64,000 nt of DNA from Fibrisoma limi BUZ 3 (GCF_000296815.2 NZ_CAIT01000009.1:1-64000); one strand, 5' to 3'. Counted from the stretch's first letter, positions 16,863-27,080 are shown. Notes: generated by a model from the sequence alone, not told the origin. A program made the numbers and translations.

Positions 16863-19517
16863 ATGAAATCGATTGATCTGAAAATGACCGTTTACCGGAG
16901 CCTGCTGCTGGTTCTGGCGGCTATGCTGGCCGGTTTGATGGCCAACGCCCAGGTACCCAAACCCGCCGACGTATTCGGCTTTGAACCCGGCGCCGACTAC
17001 AAGCTGGCAAACACAAAGATGCTGATGGATTACTACCAGCGTCTGGACAAAGCCAGCAACCGGGTACAAATGACGACCATTGGCAAGTCGGTGTTGGGCA
17101 AACCCCTGCTCCTGCTCATGGTATCCAGCGAGGCCAATTTGAAGCAGTTGGAACGCTGGCGGAGCGTCAGTGAACAACTGTCGCGGGCCCGCATCGACGA
17201 CGCCCAGGCGCGTCAACTGGCCGCTACGGGCAAGGCCATCGTCTGGATCGACGCCGGAATGCACGCATCCGAAGTAGCCTCGGCGCAGATGATGCCCGAA
17301 CTGGCCTACCGCATGGCAACGGAAGAATCGAGCGAGATGAAGAAAATTCGCGATCAGGTTGTGGCGCTGCTGATGGTCGAGATGAACCCCGACGGGCTGG
17401 ATATAGTCGCCGACTGGTACCGGCACAACCTCGGCACACCCTTCGAAACCACACAACCGCCCTGGTTGTACCACCACTACGTCGGCCACGACAACAACCG
17501 CGACTGGTTCACCAACAATATGCCCGAAACGAAGGCGGTGTCGAATGTACTGTACAACCAGTGGTACCCACAGATCGTCTACAACCACCACCAGACCTCA
17601 CCAGCCTGGACACGCATCTTTATTCCGCCTTTTGCGAACCCGGTTAACCCGCAGATTCACCCGGGCGTAACGGCCGGTGTCAACATGGTCGGTACGGCCA
17701 TGGCCAGCCGCTTTGCCATTAAACGGATGCCGGGCGTGGTGTCGCAGTTGCGGTTCAGCATGTGGTGGAACGGCGGGATGCGCACCGTACCGTATTTCCA
17801 CAACCAGATCGGTATCCTGACTGAGACCGCACACGCAACGCCTTCGCCCCGCTTCTACCCGCCTGATTCCCTGCCCAAAACCGTTGGGCAGGGCGTCACG
17901 GCATCGACTGGCGGCACCGAAATCTTCTACGCTGATCCCTGGAAAGGTGGGCAGTCGCGCTTCCGGGACGCGGTCAATTACATGGAAGAAGCCTCAATGG
18001 CAACGCTGGTATTAGCCGCCGACAAGCGCGAGGAGTTTCTGTACAACATCTACCGCATGGGCCGCGACGCCATCGAAGCCGCCGGTAAAACCAAGCCGTT
18101 TGCCTACGTCATCCCGGCCGAACAGTGGGACAAAAGCGAAGCGCTGAACCTGGTGAATATGTTCCGGCAGAGTGGCGTGGAAATTCACCTGGCCACGCAG
18201 CCGTTCCAGGCCGGAGACAAATCTTACGCAGCCGGCTCGTACATCATTTACGGTAGTCAGGCGTTCAGCCCGTATGTCGTGGACCTGATGGACAAGCAAG
18301 TACATCCCAACCAGCGGTTGTATCCAGGCGGCCCACCGATTCCGCCCTACGACCTGGCCGGCTGGACCCTGCCGATGCAGATGGGCGTGAGCGTTGCTAA
18401 AATTGGGAACGCATTCAACGCGGAGGCCGAACTGCTCAAAGGAATGGCTGCGGTAGTACCCGGTCAGGTAGCGGCCGACGCGGGCTTTGGCTACGTACTC
18501 AGCCGCAACCAGAACGCCAGCGCTATGGCGGTGAACCGCCTGCTGAAAGATGGCGAAACGGTGTTCAGCCTGTCTTCAGGCGTCCCATCGGTCGAAGCCG
18601 GGTCGTTCCTGATCCAGAAAGGAGCCGCCACTGAAGGACGGGTCAAACAACTGGCCAACGAACTGGGGCTCACGTTCACGGGCATAGCGAGCAAACCAAC
18701 CAGTGCCGTAAATCCGCTCAAGCTGCCGAAGATTGGGCTGTACAAATCGTGGGTAGCCAACATGGACGAAGGCTGGACGCGCTGGCTGATGGAAAGCTAC
18801 GGCTTCCCGGTCGATACGCTCCACGACGCCGACATTACCAAGCGCGACCTGTCAGCCTACAACACCATCATTATTCCCGATCAGGATGCCAAACGGATTC
18901 TGAATGGACACGCACCGAACACCATGCCCGCTCCATACGTAGGTGGCATCGGTCTGATAGGTGCAACAGCGCTGCAGCAGTACGTCAACAACGGCGGTAC
19001 GCTGGTTACCTTTGATGGAGCCAGTGATTTCGCCATCGAAATGCTGGGACTCCCGGTGAAGAACGTAACGGAGGGGCTGTCGAATCAGCAGTTCTACATT
19101 CCCGGTTCGCTGATCCGAACTGTTGTAGACACGAAGCATCCGCTGGCCTACGGCATGCAGCCCGAAGTGGCGGCTGCCTTCTCAAACAGCCGTGCTTTCG
19201 AGATCGTGAAGCAGTCGCGGGAGGGCGAAGGCGGTCGCGAAGAAATCAAGGTCGCTCCGGCACCGAAAGTGGAGGTGATTGCCAGCTACGCCAAAAAAGA
19301 CTTGCTGATGAGCGGCTGGGCCCTGAACGAAGACCGGTACATTGCCGGCAAACCGGCCGTAGTGCGGGCGTTTCAGGGGAAAGGCAATGTCGTGCTGTTC
19401 GGCTTCAGTCCGCAGTTCCGGGGGCAGCCGCGCGGTACGTACAAACTGATTTTTAACGCACTTTACGACAGTACGCTGCCCAAAGGCACCGGCGAACTGA
19501 GTTCAAAAAGCGAATAA
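16863..19517 (+). CDS. Secreted M14-family zinc metallocarboxypeptidase (second copy)
   Basis: 884 residues, signal peptide ending near residue 30 (LMANAQ), with the same architecture as the protein at 12545. Zinc-binding HASE lies in GMHASEVASAQ, the third ligand in YNHHQTSP, and the Glu in ILTETAHA. The shared motifs GHDNNRD, NIYRMG and LYPGGPPIPPYDLAGWTL show a tandem-type duplication. The C-terminal half again has an amidotransferase-like segment (KIGLYKSWVANMDEGW). The two copies differ enough to suggest different peptide preferences. A strong terminator follows at 19537, separating this block from the zinc-regulated genes. Confidence 0.88.
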   Translation: MKSIDLKMTVYRSLLLVLAAMLAGLMANAQVPKPADVFGFEPGADYKLANTKMLMDYYQRLDKASNRVQMTTIGKSVLGKPLLLLMVSSEANLKQLERWRSVSEQLSRARIDDAQARQLAATGKAIVWIDAGMHASEVASAQMMPELAYRMATEESSEMKKIRDQVVALLMVEMNPDGLDIVADWYRHNLGTPFETTQPPWLYHHYVGHDNNRDWFTNNMPETKAVSNVLYNQWYPQIVYNHHQTSPAWTRIFIPPFANPVNPQIHPGVTAGVNMVGTAMASRFAIKRMPGVVSQLRFSMWWNGGMRTVPYFHNQIGILTETAHATPSPRFYPPDSLPKTVGQGVTASTGGTEIFYADPWKGGQSRFRDAVNYMEEASMATLVLAADKREEFLYNIYRMGRDAIEAAGKTKPFAYVIPAEQWDKSEALNLVNMFRQSGVEIHLATQPFQAGDKSYAAGSYIIYGSQAFSPYVVDLMDKQVHPNQRLYPGGPPIPPYDLAGWTLPMQMGVSVAKIGNAFNAEAELLKGMAAVVPGQVAADAGFGYVLSRNQNASAMAVNRLLKDGETVFSLSSGVPSVEAGSFLIQKGAATEGRVKQLANELGLTFTGIASKPTSAVNPLKLPKIGLYKSWVANMDEGWTRWLMESYGFPVDTLHDADITKRDLSAYNTIIIPDQDAKRILNGHAPNTMPAPYVGGIGLIGATALQQYVNNGGTLVTFDGASDFAIEMLGLPVKNVTEGLSNQQFYIPGSLIRTVVDTKHPLAYGMQPEVAAAFSNSRAFEIVKQSREGEGGREEIKVAPAPKVEVIASYAKKDLLMSGWALNEDRYIAGKPAVVRAFQGKGNVVLFGFSPQFRGQPRGTYKLIFNALYDSTLPKGTGELSSKSE

Positions 19518-19536
19518 CTGACTAATTTTCATTTAT

Positions 19537-19586
19537 AAGGCTTCTGGAATTTGGCTTATACGGGCCAACTTCCAGAAGCCTTAATT
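19537..19586 (+). terminator. Intrinsic terminator after second M14 gene
   Basis: A 13-bp perfect stem AAGGCTTCTGGAA (19537-19549) with its complement at 19570-19582, followed by AATTTT. Confidence 0.85.
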
Positions 19587-19587
19587 T

Positions 19588-19617
19588 TGCAACTTTGTTG
19601 CGAATAAGCTATCTTGG
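19588..19617 (+). promoter_or_regulatory. Zur-type operator upstream of His-rich lipoprotein gene
   Basis: TGCAACTTTGTTGCG (19588-19602) is one mismatch from a perfect TGCAAC-N3-GTTGCA box. A -7-like TATCTTGG (19610-19617) begins 8 nt after it, the same spacing as at 5909/5901. The ATG used is 19641. Confidence 0.65.
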
Positions 19618-19640
19618 TAGCTATAAATCCGTTTGCTGCC

Positions 19641-20084
19641 ATGAAATTCCTCTTCGCTATCTTACTCCTGTGCGTAGGCATATTCTCCTGTAACTCCACC
19701 GAAAAGCGCGATCCGTTGCTGGAAGAAGCCGCCCTTTACCATAATGAAGCCACCGAGATACAGGCCATTATCGAACCGAAAATTGATCAGATCGATTCGT
19801 TAAAAACCATATTGGTCAAAAGCCCTAAACAGGACGCCACAGCAACCGTCGCAACGCTCGATAGTTTGAAAACGGCTTTTGAAGAGTGGGAAGAAAACCT
19901 GGTTGAAGTGCCCGGTATGCCACACAATCATAACCACAACGGACCGGCCCATCATCACCATAACGACGCGACCTTGAAAGACCTGCCCGCCGACCAGATG
20001 CGTGACCTGCAACGAGAGACGCTATCGAGCATTAAGCAGATTCAGCAGCGGTTAGATGCAGTAATGGCGCAGGTAACGCAATAG
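19641..20084 (+). CDS. Helical lipoprotein with His-rich insert
   Basis: 147 residues from ATG 19641. The start is chosen because MKFLFAILLLCVGIFSC is a full lipoprotein signal; the longer frame begins near the promoter. Cys about 17 is lipidated. The mature part is predicted long alpha-helix (EATEIQAIIEPKIDQIDSLK; RETLSSIKQIQQRLDAV) interrupted by HNHNHNGPAHHHHND (about residues 94-108), a clear metal-binding stretch. It is homologous in layout to the lipoprotein at 37166 (shared lipobox, helix, and EEWEENLV / DWMHQYNG turn). Under its operator it is likely a zinc-binding periplasmic or outer-membrane buffer (inference). Confidence 0.75.
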   Translation: MKFLFAILLLCVGIFSCNSTEKRDPLLEEAALYHNEATEIQAIIEPKIDQIDSLKTILVKSPKQDATATVATLDSLKTAFEEWEENLVEVPGMPHNHNHNGPAHHHHNDATLKDLPADQMRDLQRETLSSIKQIQQRLDAVMAQVTQ

Positions 20085-20235
20085 CGTCACGTTGCGCTTT
20101 CGTTGCCGTGTCCGGTTTTAGTGTAAGAATCTTCTCAATGACAAGACATCGACTGGGCTAAGTCTACTGCCCTAATTGGCCGGGAATGGCAACGTAAACA
20201 GATTCCATTTAACGGCCCAACAGGTCATTTCAATG

Positions 20236-20291
20236 AGCGGGGTTTTATTTATGCAACATTGTTGCATAAATAAAACCCCGCTGTATATTTG
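20236..20291 (+). promoter_or_regulatory. Zur-type operator in a 47-bp perfect palindrome, with promoter
   Basis: Operator TGCAACATTGTTGCA (20252-20266) is the centre of a perfect palindrome from 20236 to 20282 whose outer arms are AGCGGGGTTTTATTTA and its complement. The -7 element TATATTTG (20284-20291) follows directly, so the operator covers the -33 region. It controls the unit starting at 20387. Confidence 0.8.
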
Positions 20292-20386
20292 CGTAGTCAA
20301 ACAGACTTTTCTGCACTTGGTCGCATCCCATCGAGTCGGCTAAATATGCCCTGATTCGGGTCTCATTTTGCATCATATTACTTACC

Positions 20387-21598
20387 ATGAAAAAATTACC
20401 CGTAACTGTACTCAGTGGCTTTCTGGGCGCTGGTAAAACGACCCTGCTCAACCACATCCTGCACAACAAACAGGGGCTGAAAGTGGCCGTTATCGTCAAT
20501 GACATGAGCGAAGTGAATGTAGACGCCCAGTTGGTCAATGATCAGAATACGCTCTCGCGCACCGAAGAGCGGCTTGTCGAGATGAGCAACGGTTGCATCT
20601 GCTGCACCCTGCGCGAAGACCTGATGCTGGAAGTGGAGAAACTGGCGCGGGAGAACCGTTTCGATTACCTGCTCATCGAATCGACGGGTATCTCAGAACC
20701 GCTACCCGTAGCGCAGACGTTCTCGTTTGTTGATGAAGAAAAGGACATTGACCTCTCCCGCTTCTCGCGTCTGGACACACTCGTGACGGTTGTGGACGCG
20801 TTTAACTTTCCTCGTGATTTCGGCTCGATCGATAACGTGTATCAGCGCTCGTTAAATGACGACCCCGCCGACACGCGCCCTATCGTGAATCTCCTGACTG
20901 ACCAGATTGAGTTTGCGAATGTTATCATCCTCAACAAAACTGACCTGCTCAACCGCCATCAGGTGGGCGAACTGAAAGCCATTCTGCACAAGCTTAATCC
21001 CAAAGCCCGGCTGATCGAATCGCAGTTCTCCAAAGTTGACCCAGCGCAGATACTTAATACCCGCCTGTTTGATTTCGATGAAGCGTCGCAGTCGGCGGGC
21101 TGGATTCAGGAATTACAGAATCACAAGAACGGCATCGCCCATACGCCCGAGACCGAAGAGTATGGTATCAGCTCGTTTGTGTTCCGCGACCGCCGACCGT
21201 TCCACCCGGCGCGGTTCTGGCAGTATCTGAGCGAGAATTTTCCGGCGGGTATTATCCGCAGCAAGGGCTTGTTCTGGCTGGCGTCGCGCCCCGACGATGC
21301 GCTGAATTTCAGCCAGGCCGGGGGCAGTCTGCGGGCCGAGCGGGCCGGGGTATGGTGGGCGTCCATGCCGTTTGCCAAACGAACGCAGTACGGTGCGTTT
21401 CTGGAAAATCAAAAAGCCATAGAAGCGCGCTGGCATAAGCGCTTCGGCGACCGGCAAAACGAGCTGGTCATCATTGGACAGGACCTGAACCAGGCGCGAA
21501 TCACGGCCGAGTTGCAGGAGTGTCTGTGCACCGAACTGGAGCTGAAGCACATAGAAACGGGCGGGGCGTTCAAAGACCCCTTCCCGGTTTGGGAGTAA
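20387..21598 (+). CDS. COG0523 GTPase, ZigA/ZNG-type zinc metallochaperone
   Basis: A 403-residue cytoplasmic G3E GTPase. The Walker [10 protein letters not shown] is at residues 11-19, the COG0523 zinc site CICC (Cys 70, 72, 73) in [12 protein letters not shown], switch/Walker [11 protein letters not shown], and the NKTD guanine motif follow, then the CobW C-terminal domain. COG0523 proteins expressed under zinc starvation deliver zinc to client enzymes at GTP cost. It is the first gene of the unit read from the palindromic operator at 20252 and precedes a TonB receptor by about 80 nt. A cobalamin-synthesis (CobW) role is unlikely because no cobalamin genes are nearby. Confidence 0.9.
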   Translation: MKKLPVTVLSGFLGAGKTTLLNHILHNKQGLKVAVIVNDMSEVNVDAQLVNDQNTLSRTEERLVEMSNGCICCTLREDLMLEVEKLARENRFDYLLIESTGISEPLPVAQTFSFVDEEKDIDLSRFSRLDTLVTVVDAFNFPRDFGSIDNVYQRSLNDDPADTRPIVNLLTDQIEFANVIILNKTDLLNRHQVGELKAILHKLNPKARLIESQFSKVDPAQILNTRLFDFDEASQSAGWIQELQNHKNGIAHTPETEEYGISSFVFRDRRPFHPARFWQYLSENFPAGIIRSKGLFWLASRPDDALNFSQAGGSLRAERAGVWWASMPFAKRTQYGAFLENQKAIEARWHKRFGDRQNELVIIGQDLNQARITAELQECLCTELELKHIETGGAFKDPFPVWE

Positions 21599-21680
21599 TG
21601 GGCAGAGAGAGGACCGGCAGATTATTACCTGGCTTACGGCGTCATGAAGTAAGCTATTGCTATTTACACAATCTCGATCG

Positions 21681-24143
21681 ATGAAACACGTATTTACCTT
21701 TTTGCTTGTGCTGGGCTCGTTTTGCCTGCACGCCCAAACCATCACCGGCAACGTACTCGATGCCAACACCGGCGCTCCCGTCGTGGGCGCAACCGTCAAA
21801 CTGCTCAATACCGATAAAGGAACGGTTACCGATACGGAAGGCAAATTCACCATCGACGGTGCCGGCACGTTGCAGGTTTCGTTTGTGGGCTTTAGAACCA
21901 CCACCGCCAGAACCCGCGAGCGGTTCTTTACTGTTGAACTCGTTCCCGAAACTGCCGAGCTACAAACCGTGGAGGTCGTTGGCCGGGTGGCGAAAGACTA
22001 TACTAGCGAGTACTCGTTTTCCGCGACCAAAATTGCCGCGCTCAATAAAGACATTCCCCAGTCCATCAGCACGGTGACCAAAGAACTGATTGCTGACCGG
22101 CAGGCGTTTCAACTGGCCGATGCCGTCAAGATTGTCAGTGGCGTTACGCCCGCCAGTTTTTACAACCAGTACACCATCCGGGGCATTAGCCAGAACGAAG
22201 AAGGCCAGATTATCAACGGCATGCGCACCCGCCAGTACTATTTCCTGCAACCCCTGACCGCCAATATCGAGCGGGTGGAAGTCCTGAAAGGACCGGCCAG
22301 CGCGTCGTTCTCCTCGGTCGATCCCGGTGGGAGTATCAACCTGGTAACCAAGAAACCGCTGGCCGTCGACCGCAAAGAAGTGAGCCTGAGTGTGGGCAGT
22401 TTTAGTACCCTGCGCAGTACGCTGGACTTTACGGGGCCGCTCAACGCGCAGAAAACGCTGCTCTATCGCGTCAACGGCGCGTATCAGGAAGCCCGCAGCT
22501 ACCGCGATCTGGTCCGCAACAATGCGGTGCTCATCTCGCCTTCGTTCTCGTACGTACCCAACAACCGAACGGCCCTCAACGCCGAACTGATCTACAGCAA
22601 CATGACGGGCAACCTCGACCGGGGCCAGCCTATCTTCGGCGCGGTGGCGGGCGTAACCAACCTGAACAGTACGCCCATCAGCCTGAATCTGGGGGCCAGC
22701 AACGACTTTTTTAAGTCGAAGCAACTGATCATTATGGGTAACCTGGTGCACAAGTTTACCGATCACATCAGCTTCAACGCATCGTACATGAAGCAGACCT
22801 GGCAGGAAGATTTGCAGGAACACCGCACCACCAATGCCTTCGCCGTCGACATCACCAACAAACCCGTTACCTCGCTGGCGGGTATGCAGTTCGTGCAGCG
22901 GCAGCAGTTCTGGAACATCGACAACCTGAATGCCTACGTTAATTTTAATTTCAACACGGGAGCGGCCAGACATGATCTGCTGGTGGGTTACGACCTTTCC
23001 GACTGGCATAAACTCAAAGGGGGCGGACAGAATACAGCACGTGGGCTGCTGCTCACCAACGGCACGGTGGCCGCGTCGTTCGTGCCGGCTAACGCGGCTA
23101 ACTACCAGACTATTACGGCCGGGGGTGTGATCCTGCCTCGCCCGAACGTGAACTACTTCGACCTGAACAACCCGACCTACACCATCCGGAACGTTACTGA
23201 CTACACACTCAACGCCCGGACACCGCTGCCCGCAGCGCTCACGACCACAAACGCCATCTACATACAGGAGCAACTGCGCTGGAACAAGCTGCTGATCTTG
23301 CTGGGGTTGCGGCAAGAGTGGTTCCGCGACATTACCAACTACCAGTCGCCGGGTGAGCTTTCCTTTACCAAAACGGCCCTGCTGCCCCGCGTCGGCATTA
23401 CCTACGCCATTCGGCCCAACCTGAACCTCTATGGTACGTACTTGGAAGGGTTTCAGGGGCAGTCGAACACGGTCACGCTCATGCCCAACACGGGAACCTT
23501 TTTCAACACCGCCAAATCAGCTAACCTGTTCGAGCCGCTGCGGAGCGATCTGAAAGAGATTGGCGTAAAAGCTCAATTCTTCGGTGGGCGTATCAGCCTG
23601 AACGCGGCCGTGTACGAAATCAACCACCGTAACCTCTTGCTCAATGCCAACCTGCCGGCTTTCCCCGACTCGCTGGTGACGCGCGGGGCCGAACGCAGCC
23701 GGGGTTTTGAGATGGATGTGGCGGGCTACCTGCTGCCCAACTGGCAGGTTAATGCTTCTTACAGCTACATCGATGCGGTGATCGTCAGCGACAACGAAGC
23801 CAGCCTGGTTGGGCAACGGAAGCAGAACACCCCCCGCCACAGCGGTAACCTCTGGACGCGCTACAATTTCACGCCCAACTCGCCCCTCGGCGACCTCGGC
23901 ATTGGGTTTGGGATGCAATACAGCGGCAGCAAAATTCCCTGGTTTTCACGGGCGTTCGAGATACCGGCCTATACCCTTTTTGATATGGCCGTGTATTACA
24001 CCCCCGCCCGGACCAATGTGCAGGTGGCCCTCAACGTCAACAACCTGACCAACCAAACATACTGGATTGGTGCGCAGAATTACCTCCGGCTCTTCCCAGG
24101 TGCCCCGCGTAATACGATGCTCACGCTGACGTACCGATTCTAA
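21681..24143 (+). CDS. TonB-dependent receptor, siderophore-receptor type, predicted zinc uptake
   Basis: An 820-residue outer-membrane receptor from ATG 21681 (MKHVFTFLLVLGSFCLHAQ signal peptide); an upstream TTG at 21657 only adds residues before this signal. Domains: carboxypeptidase-like domain (TITGNVLDANTGAPVVGATV), plug with DIPQSISTVTKELI and YTIRGISQNEEG typical of the siderophore-receptor subfamily, then a barrel ending LTLTYRF. It lies between the COG0523 GTPase and two ABC permeases in one unit. The zinc assignment comes from the operator and neighbours; the sequence itself would equally allow a metallophore ligand. Confidence 0.85.
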   Translation: MKHVFTFLLVLGSFCLHAQTITGNVLDANTGAPVVGATVKLLNTDKGTVTDTEGKFTIDGAGTLQVSFVGFRTTTARTRERFFTVELVPETAELQTVEVVGRVAKDYTSEYSFSATKIAALNKDIPQSISTVTKELIADRQAFQLADAVKIVSGVTPASFYNQYTIRGISQNEEGQIINGMRTRQYYFLQPLTANIERVEVLKGPASASFSSVDPGGSINLVTKKPLAVDRKEVSLSVGSFSTLRSTLDFTGPLNAQKTLLYRVNGAYQEARSYRDLVRNNAVLISPSFSYVPNNRTALNAELIYSNMTGNLDRGQPIFGAVAGVTNLNSTPISLNLGASNDFFKSKQLIIMGNLVHKFTDHISFNASYMKQTWQEDLQEHRTTNAFAVDITNKPVTSLAGMQFVQRQQFWNIDNLNAYVNFNFNTGAARHDLLVGYDLSDWHKLKGGGQNTARGLLLTNGTVAASFVPANAANYQTITAGGVILPRPNVNYFDLNNPTYTIRNVTDYTLNARTPLPAALTTTNAIYIQEQLRWNKLLILLGLRQEWFRDITNYQSPGELSFTKTALLPRVGITYAIRPNLNLYGTYLEGFQGQSNTVTLMPNTGTFFNTAKSANLFEPLRSDLKEIGVKAQFFGGRISLNAAVYEINHRNLLLNANLPAFPDSLVTRGAERSRGFEMDVAGYLLPNWQVNASYSYIDAVIVSDNEASLVGQRKQNTPRHSGNLWTRYNFTPNSPLGDLGIGFGMQYSGSKIPWFSRAFEIPAYTLFDMAVYYTPARTNVQVALNVNNLTNQTYWIGAQNYLRLFPGAPRNTMLTLTYRF

Positions 24144-24153
24144 CGATTATTCT

Positions 24154-25602
24154 ATGCACCTCAACACGCAACGCCTGCTGGCCCGTCATGTCTGGCACAC
24201 GGTCTTTCGCAACCGGGCTGTGTTCTGGCTGTTCGGTTTGGTGGGGCTCGTCGCCGGGTATGCCGCCTGGTCGGGCTGGACGACCTTCCGGCAGCAGAAG
24301 GCCAGCCAGCATTATTACCAGCAGGAAGCCCGGCGCGACTGGCTGAGCAACCCCGACAAACACCCGCACCGTATGGCCCACTACGGCCACTTTGCCTTTC
24401 GGAGGCCGTCCCCCCTGAGTTTGTTCGACCCGGGCATGGACCGGTTTCTGGGCAATGCCATCTATCTGGAAGCCCACAAGCAGAACACCGTCAATTTCTC
24501 CGAAGCGGGCTTTTCGACCGGGTTAATGCGCTTTGGCGACCTCAGTATTGCCATGCTGCTTCAACTGCTGCTGCCCTTGCTGATCTTTTTCCTCGGCGCA
24601 GGCAGTATTGCCGCCGATCGCGAAAACGGCACGCTCAGGCTCCTGCTGAGTCAGGGCGTAAGCTGGACGAATTTGCTGCTGGGCAACAGCCTGGGCCTGT
24701 TCATGGTCGGTCTGACGCTGCTGGCGCCGTTGCTGGTAGTGGCCGCCGTGCTGTGGCTAATGGCTCAATCGGGTGCTCCTTCGGTCGATGAAGTCATCCG
24801 GTTTGGGTTGCTGATTGGGTTCTACGGTCTGTATCTGGCCCTGTGTTGCGTGGTGGCGGTACTGGTATCGGCCTGGAGCCGCACGACCAAAACGGCGCTG
24901 GTGTCGCTGATTGGGCTGTGGTTGATGACAACCATCGTGCTGCCGCGTGCGTCGCAGGCGCTGGGTACGTACGTGTATGGTCTGCCCTCGAAAACCGAGT
25001 TTCAGACCGCCATTCAGGCCGACATCAGTAAAGAGGGCGACAGTCACAACCCCGACGATCCGCACTATAAATCCCTGAAAGACTCCCTGATAACGGCCTA
25101 TGGCGTGAAAACGACGGACGAACTACCGTTCAACTACAGCGGCTACGTGATGGCGGAGGGTGAAGAAATCAGCGCGGCCATTTACAACCAGCATTACAAT
25201 ACCCTGCTGGAGCGGTTCCGTCAGCAAAACCAGTTTGCCCGGGCCACGGCCTTTCTGAACCCGTATCTGGCCCTGAAAAACCTGTCGATGGCCCTGGCCG
25301 GCACCGACTTTTTAAGCTACGTTGATTTCCAGCAGCAGGCCGAAACGTACCGCTATGAACTGGCCCAGAAAATGAACGAGTTACAGATGCACCACATCCC
25401 CAACAAAAAGCTGGGACCGACCGAAAAAGCGTACTCGATTGACCGGAAATACTGGCAGGACGTACCTGATTTCACTGACCGACCGCTGTCTGTGGGTCAG
25501 GTTTTGCCCGCCGAATGGGTGTCGGTGGTTGCGTTTGGCGCGTGGCTGCTGTTGCTGACTTTTCTGGTTCACCGGGCCGCTCACCGTTTAACCGCCGTAT
25601 GA
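24154..25602 (+). CDS. ABC-2 type permease with large extracytoplasmic domains, copy A1
   Basis: A 482-residue ABC-2 permease of the DUF3526-linked group. One membrane segment at residues 20-40 is followed by a periplasmic domain (HYGHFAFRRPSPLSLFDPGM; YLEAHKQN), a core bundle of membrane segments (about 130-270), a second periplasmic domain (DSHNPDDPHYKS; NPYLALKNLSMALAG) and a last C-terminal segment. Residue patterns match the gene at 27871 throughout, so the two are paralogues. Conserved His/Asp/Glu in HNP(D/E)D and HYG are candidate metal or substrate contacts (inference). It is 10 nt from the TonB receptor gene and 1 nt from the next permease. Confidence 0.8.
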   Translation: MHLNTQRLLARHVWHTVFRNRAVFWLFGLVGLVAGYAAWSGWTTFRQQKASQHYYQQEARRDWLSNPDKHPHRMAHYGHFAFRRPSPLSLFDPGMDRFLGNAIYLEAHKQNTVNFSEAGFSTGLMRFGDLSIAMLLQLLLPLLIFFLGAGSIAADRENGTLRLLLSQGVSWTNLLLGNSLGLFMVGLTLLAPLLVVAAVLWLMAQSGAPSVDEVIRFGLLIGFYGLYLALCCVVAVLVSAWSRTTKTALVSLIGLWLMTTIVLPRASQALGTYVYGLPSKTEFQTAIQADISKEGDSHNPDDPHYKSLKDSLITAYGVKTTDELPFNYSGYVMAEGEEISAAIYNQHYNTLLERFRQQNQFARATAFLNPYLALKNLSMALAGTDFLSYVDFQQQAETYRYELAQKMNELQMHHIPNKKLGPTEKAYSIDRKYWQDVPDFTDRPLSVGQVLPAEWVSVVAFGAWLLLLTFLVHRAAHRLTAV

Positions 25603-25603
25603 T

Positions 25604-26956
25604 ATGCTGAACTTATTGTTCCGAAGTTTTATCCGGTCGATGGGCGTTAAAATCGGGTTGGGGTTTCTCTTCCTGGCCGGGCTGGTGAGCCTGCTGATAG
25701 GGCGGCAATTTTTGGACAGGCAGGCACGCAACAGCCGGGACGTAATAGCCGCCCAGCGGGTCGATCTGGAGCGCCACGCCCGGTTCCACCCCGACGAGAT
25801 TGGGCTGGTGCTTTATTACGCCCAGTTTGCGCTGGTTAACCAGACGCCCGCCCTGGCAGGGCTGAGCATCGGCCAGCGCGACGTGAACCCGTCAATCCAG
25901 CGCGTTACAATTCGCGGCCTGGAGGCCCAGAAGTACGATGCCGACCTGAACAACCCGACTAACCTGCTGCTGGGTAACATCGACTTCAGCTTTGTCCTGA
26001 TTTACCTGTTTCCGCTGCTGATTATCGCCTTTACCTACAGCGCTATTTCGGAGGAGCGCGAAAACGGAACCTGGCGCATGGTGGCCGTGCAGAGCCGGAA
26101 TTTGCTGGGCTTCATCGCGCAGTTGTTTCTGGTCAGGTTAGCGGTGGTGCTGAGCCTGCTGCTGGTCTTGCTGGGGCTGGCGGTGGTAGTCCTGGGGATA
26201 CCGCTCGACGGACCGTTTTTCCTGTTTGCTGGTACGTCGGTGGGCTACGTTTTGGTCTGGTTTGGCCTTTGTTTCTGGGTGGCCTCGCTACACCGGCCAT
26301 CGGGTACGAATGCGGTGCTGCTCATCACGATCTGGCTGGTGCTGCTGCTGATTTTACCGGCGGGTATCAATCAATACATGCTGAGCCGTTACCCGCTGCC
26401 TGAAGCGCTGGCCACGACGGTGAAGCAACGGAAAGGCTACCACGAAAAATGGGATATGCCCAAAGAACCAACGGTGGCCAAATTCTACGCGCATTACCCG
26501 CAGTTCCGCCCCTTTGGGATTCCCAATACTACCTTCAACTGGCTCTGGTACTACGCCATGCAGCAAATGGGCGATGATGAGTCGGCGCGTGAGTCGGGCG
26601 AGTTGCGGCAGAAGTTGCAGCAACGTGAAGCCGTCAGCCACGCGTTCGGGCTGCTGATTCCGTCCCTGCACGCCCAGTTGCAGCTCAACGAACTGGCGCA
26701 GTCGGGCCTGGGCAACCAGCTTCGCTTTCTGGACGAGACGACGCGCTTCCACGAACGGCTACGGCTTTATTTCTACCCCAAAATATTCAGCAACTACCCC
26801 GTCAAGGCCGAGCGCTGGGACCGCCACACCGTCAAAACCTTTTCCGACTGCTCACCCATTCGGGCGGGCTACGTATTGCTGCCTCCGATGCTGTTTGGAC
26901 TGCTGTTCGGTGGACTGGGCTGGCTGAATTTCCGGCGGAATCTATACGTTTTATAA
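25604..26956 (+). CDS. ABC-2 type permease (DUF3526 family), copy B1
   Basis: A 450-residue permease with an N-terminal membrane segment, a periplasmic domain, five or six central membrane helices (about residues 125-265), then a second soluble region (YHEKWDMPKEPTVAKFYAHY; RETTRFHERL-type segment) and a C-terminal helix. The NIDFSFVLIYLFPLLIIAFTY and SEERENGTWRM motifs are shared with the gene at 29310. With the upstream copy A1 it should form a heterodimer. No ATPase is encoded in this half of the locus; the nearest is at 27157. The stop is followed by about 125 nt without genes, then the next operator. Confidence 0.8.
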   Translation: MLNLLFRSFIRSMGVKIGLGFLFLAGLVSLLIGRQFLDRQARNSRDVIAAQRVDLERHARFHPDEIGLVLYYAQFALVNQTPALAGLSIGQRDVNPSIQRVTIRGLEAQKYDADLNNPTNLLLGNIDFSFVLIYLFPLLIIAFTYSAISEERENGTWRMVAVQSRNLLGFIAQLFLVRLAVVLSLLLVLLGLAVVVLGIPLDGPFFLFAGTSVGYVLVWFGLCFWVASLHRPSGTNAVLLITIWLVLLLILPAGINQYMLSRYPLPEALATTVKQRKGYHEKWDMPKEPTVAKFYAHYPQFRPFGIPNTTFNWLWYYAMQQMGDDESARESGELRQKLQQREAVSHAFGLLIPSLHAQLQLNELAQSGLGNQLRFLDETTRFHERLRLYFYPKIFSNYPVKAERWDRHTVKTFSDCSPIRAGYVLLPPMLFGLLFGGLGWLNFRRNLYVL

Positions 26957-27080
26957 CGTCCACGATCATGTGACAGGCGGTCAGGTTCAGCGGGCATCAA
27001 CCCTAATCGCTGGTAAAGCCTGAGTGTAATGGCACCACCGCTTATGTGATTTTTCTTAGGTATTTTTTGCTACTAAAATA

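Noticed and set aside
21960-23315. 451-codon minus-strand frame inside the TonB receptor gene
   Set aside because: Antisense shadow of the receptor, whose domain structure is unambiguous.
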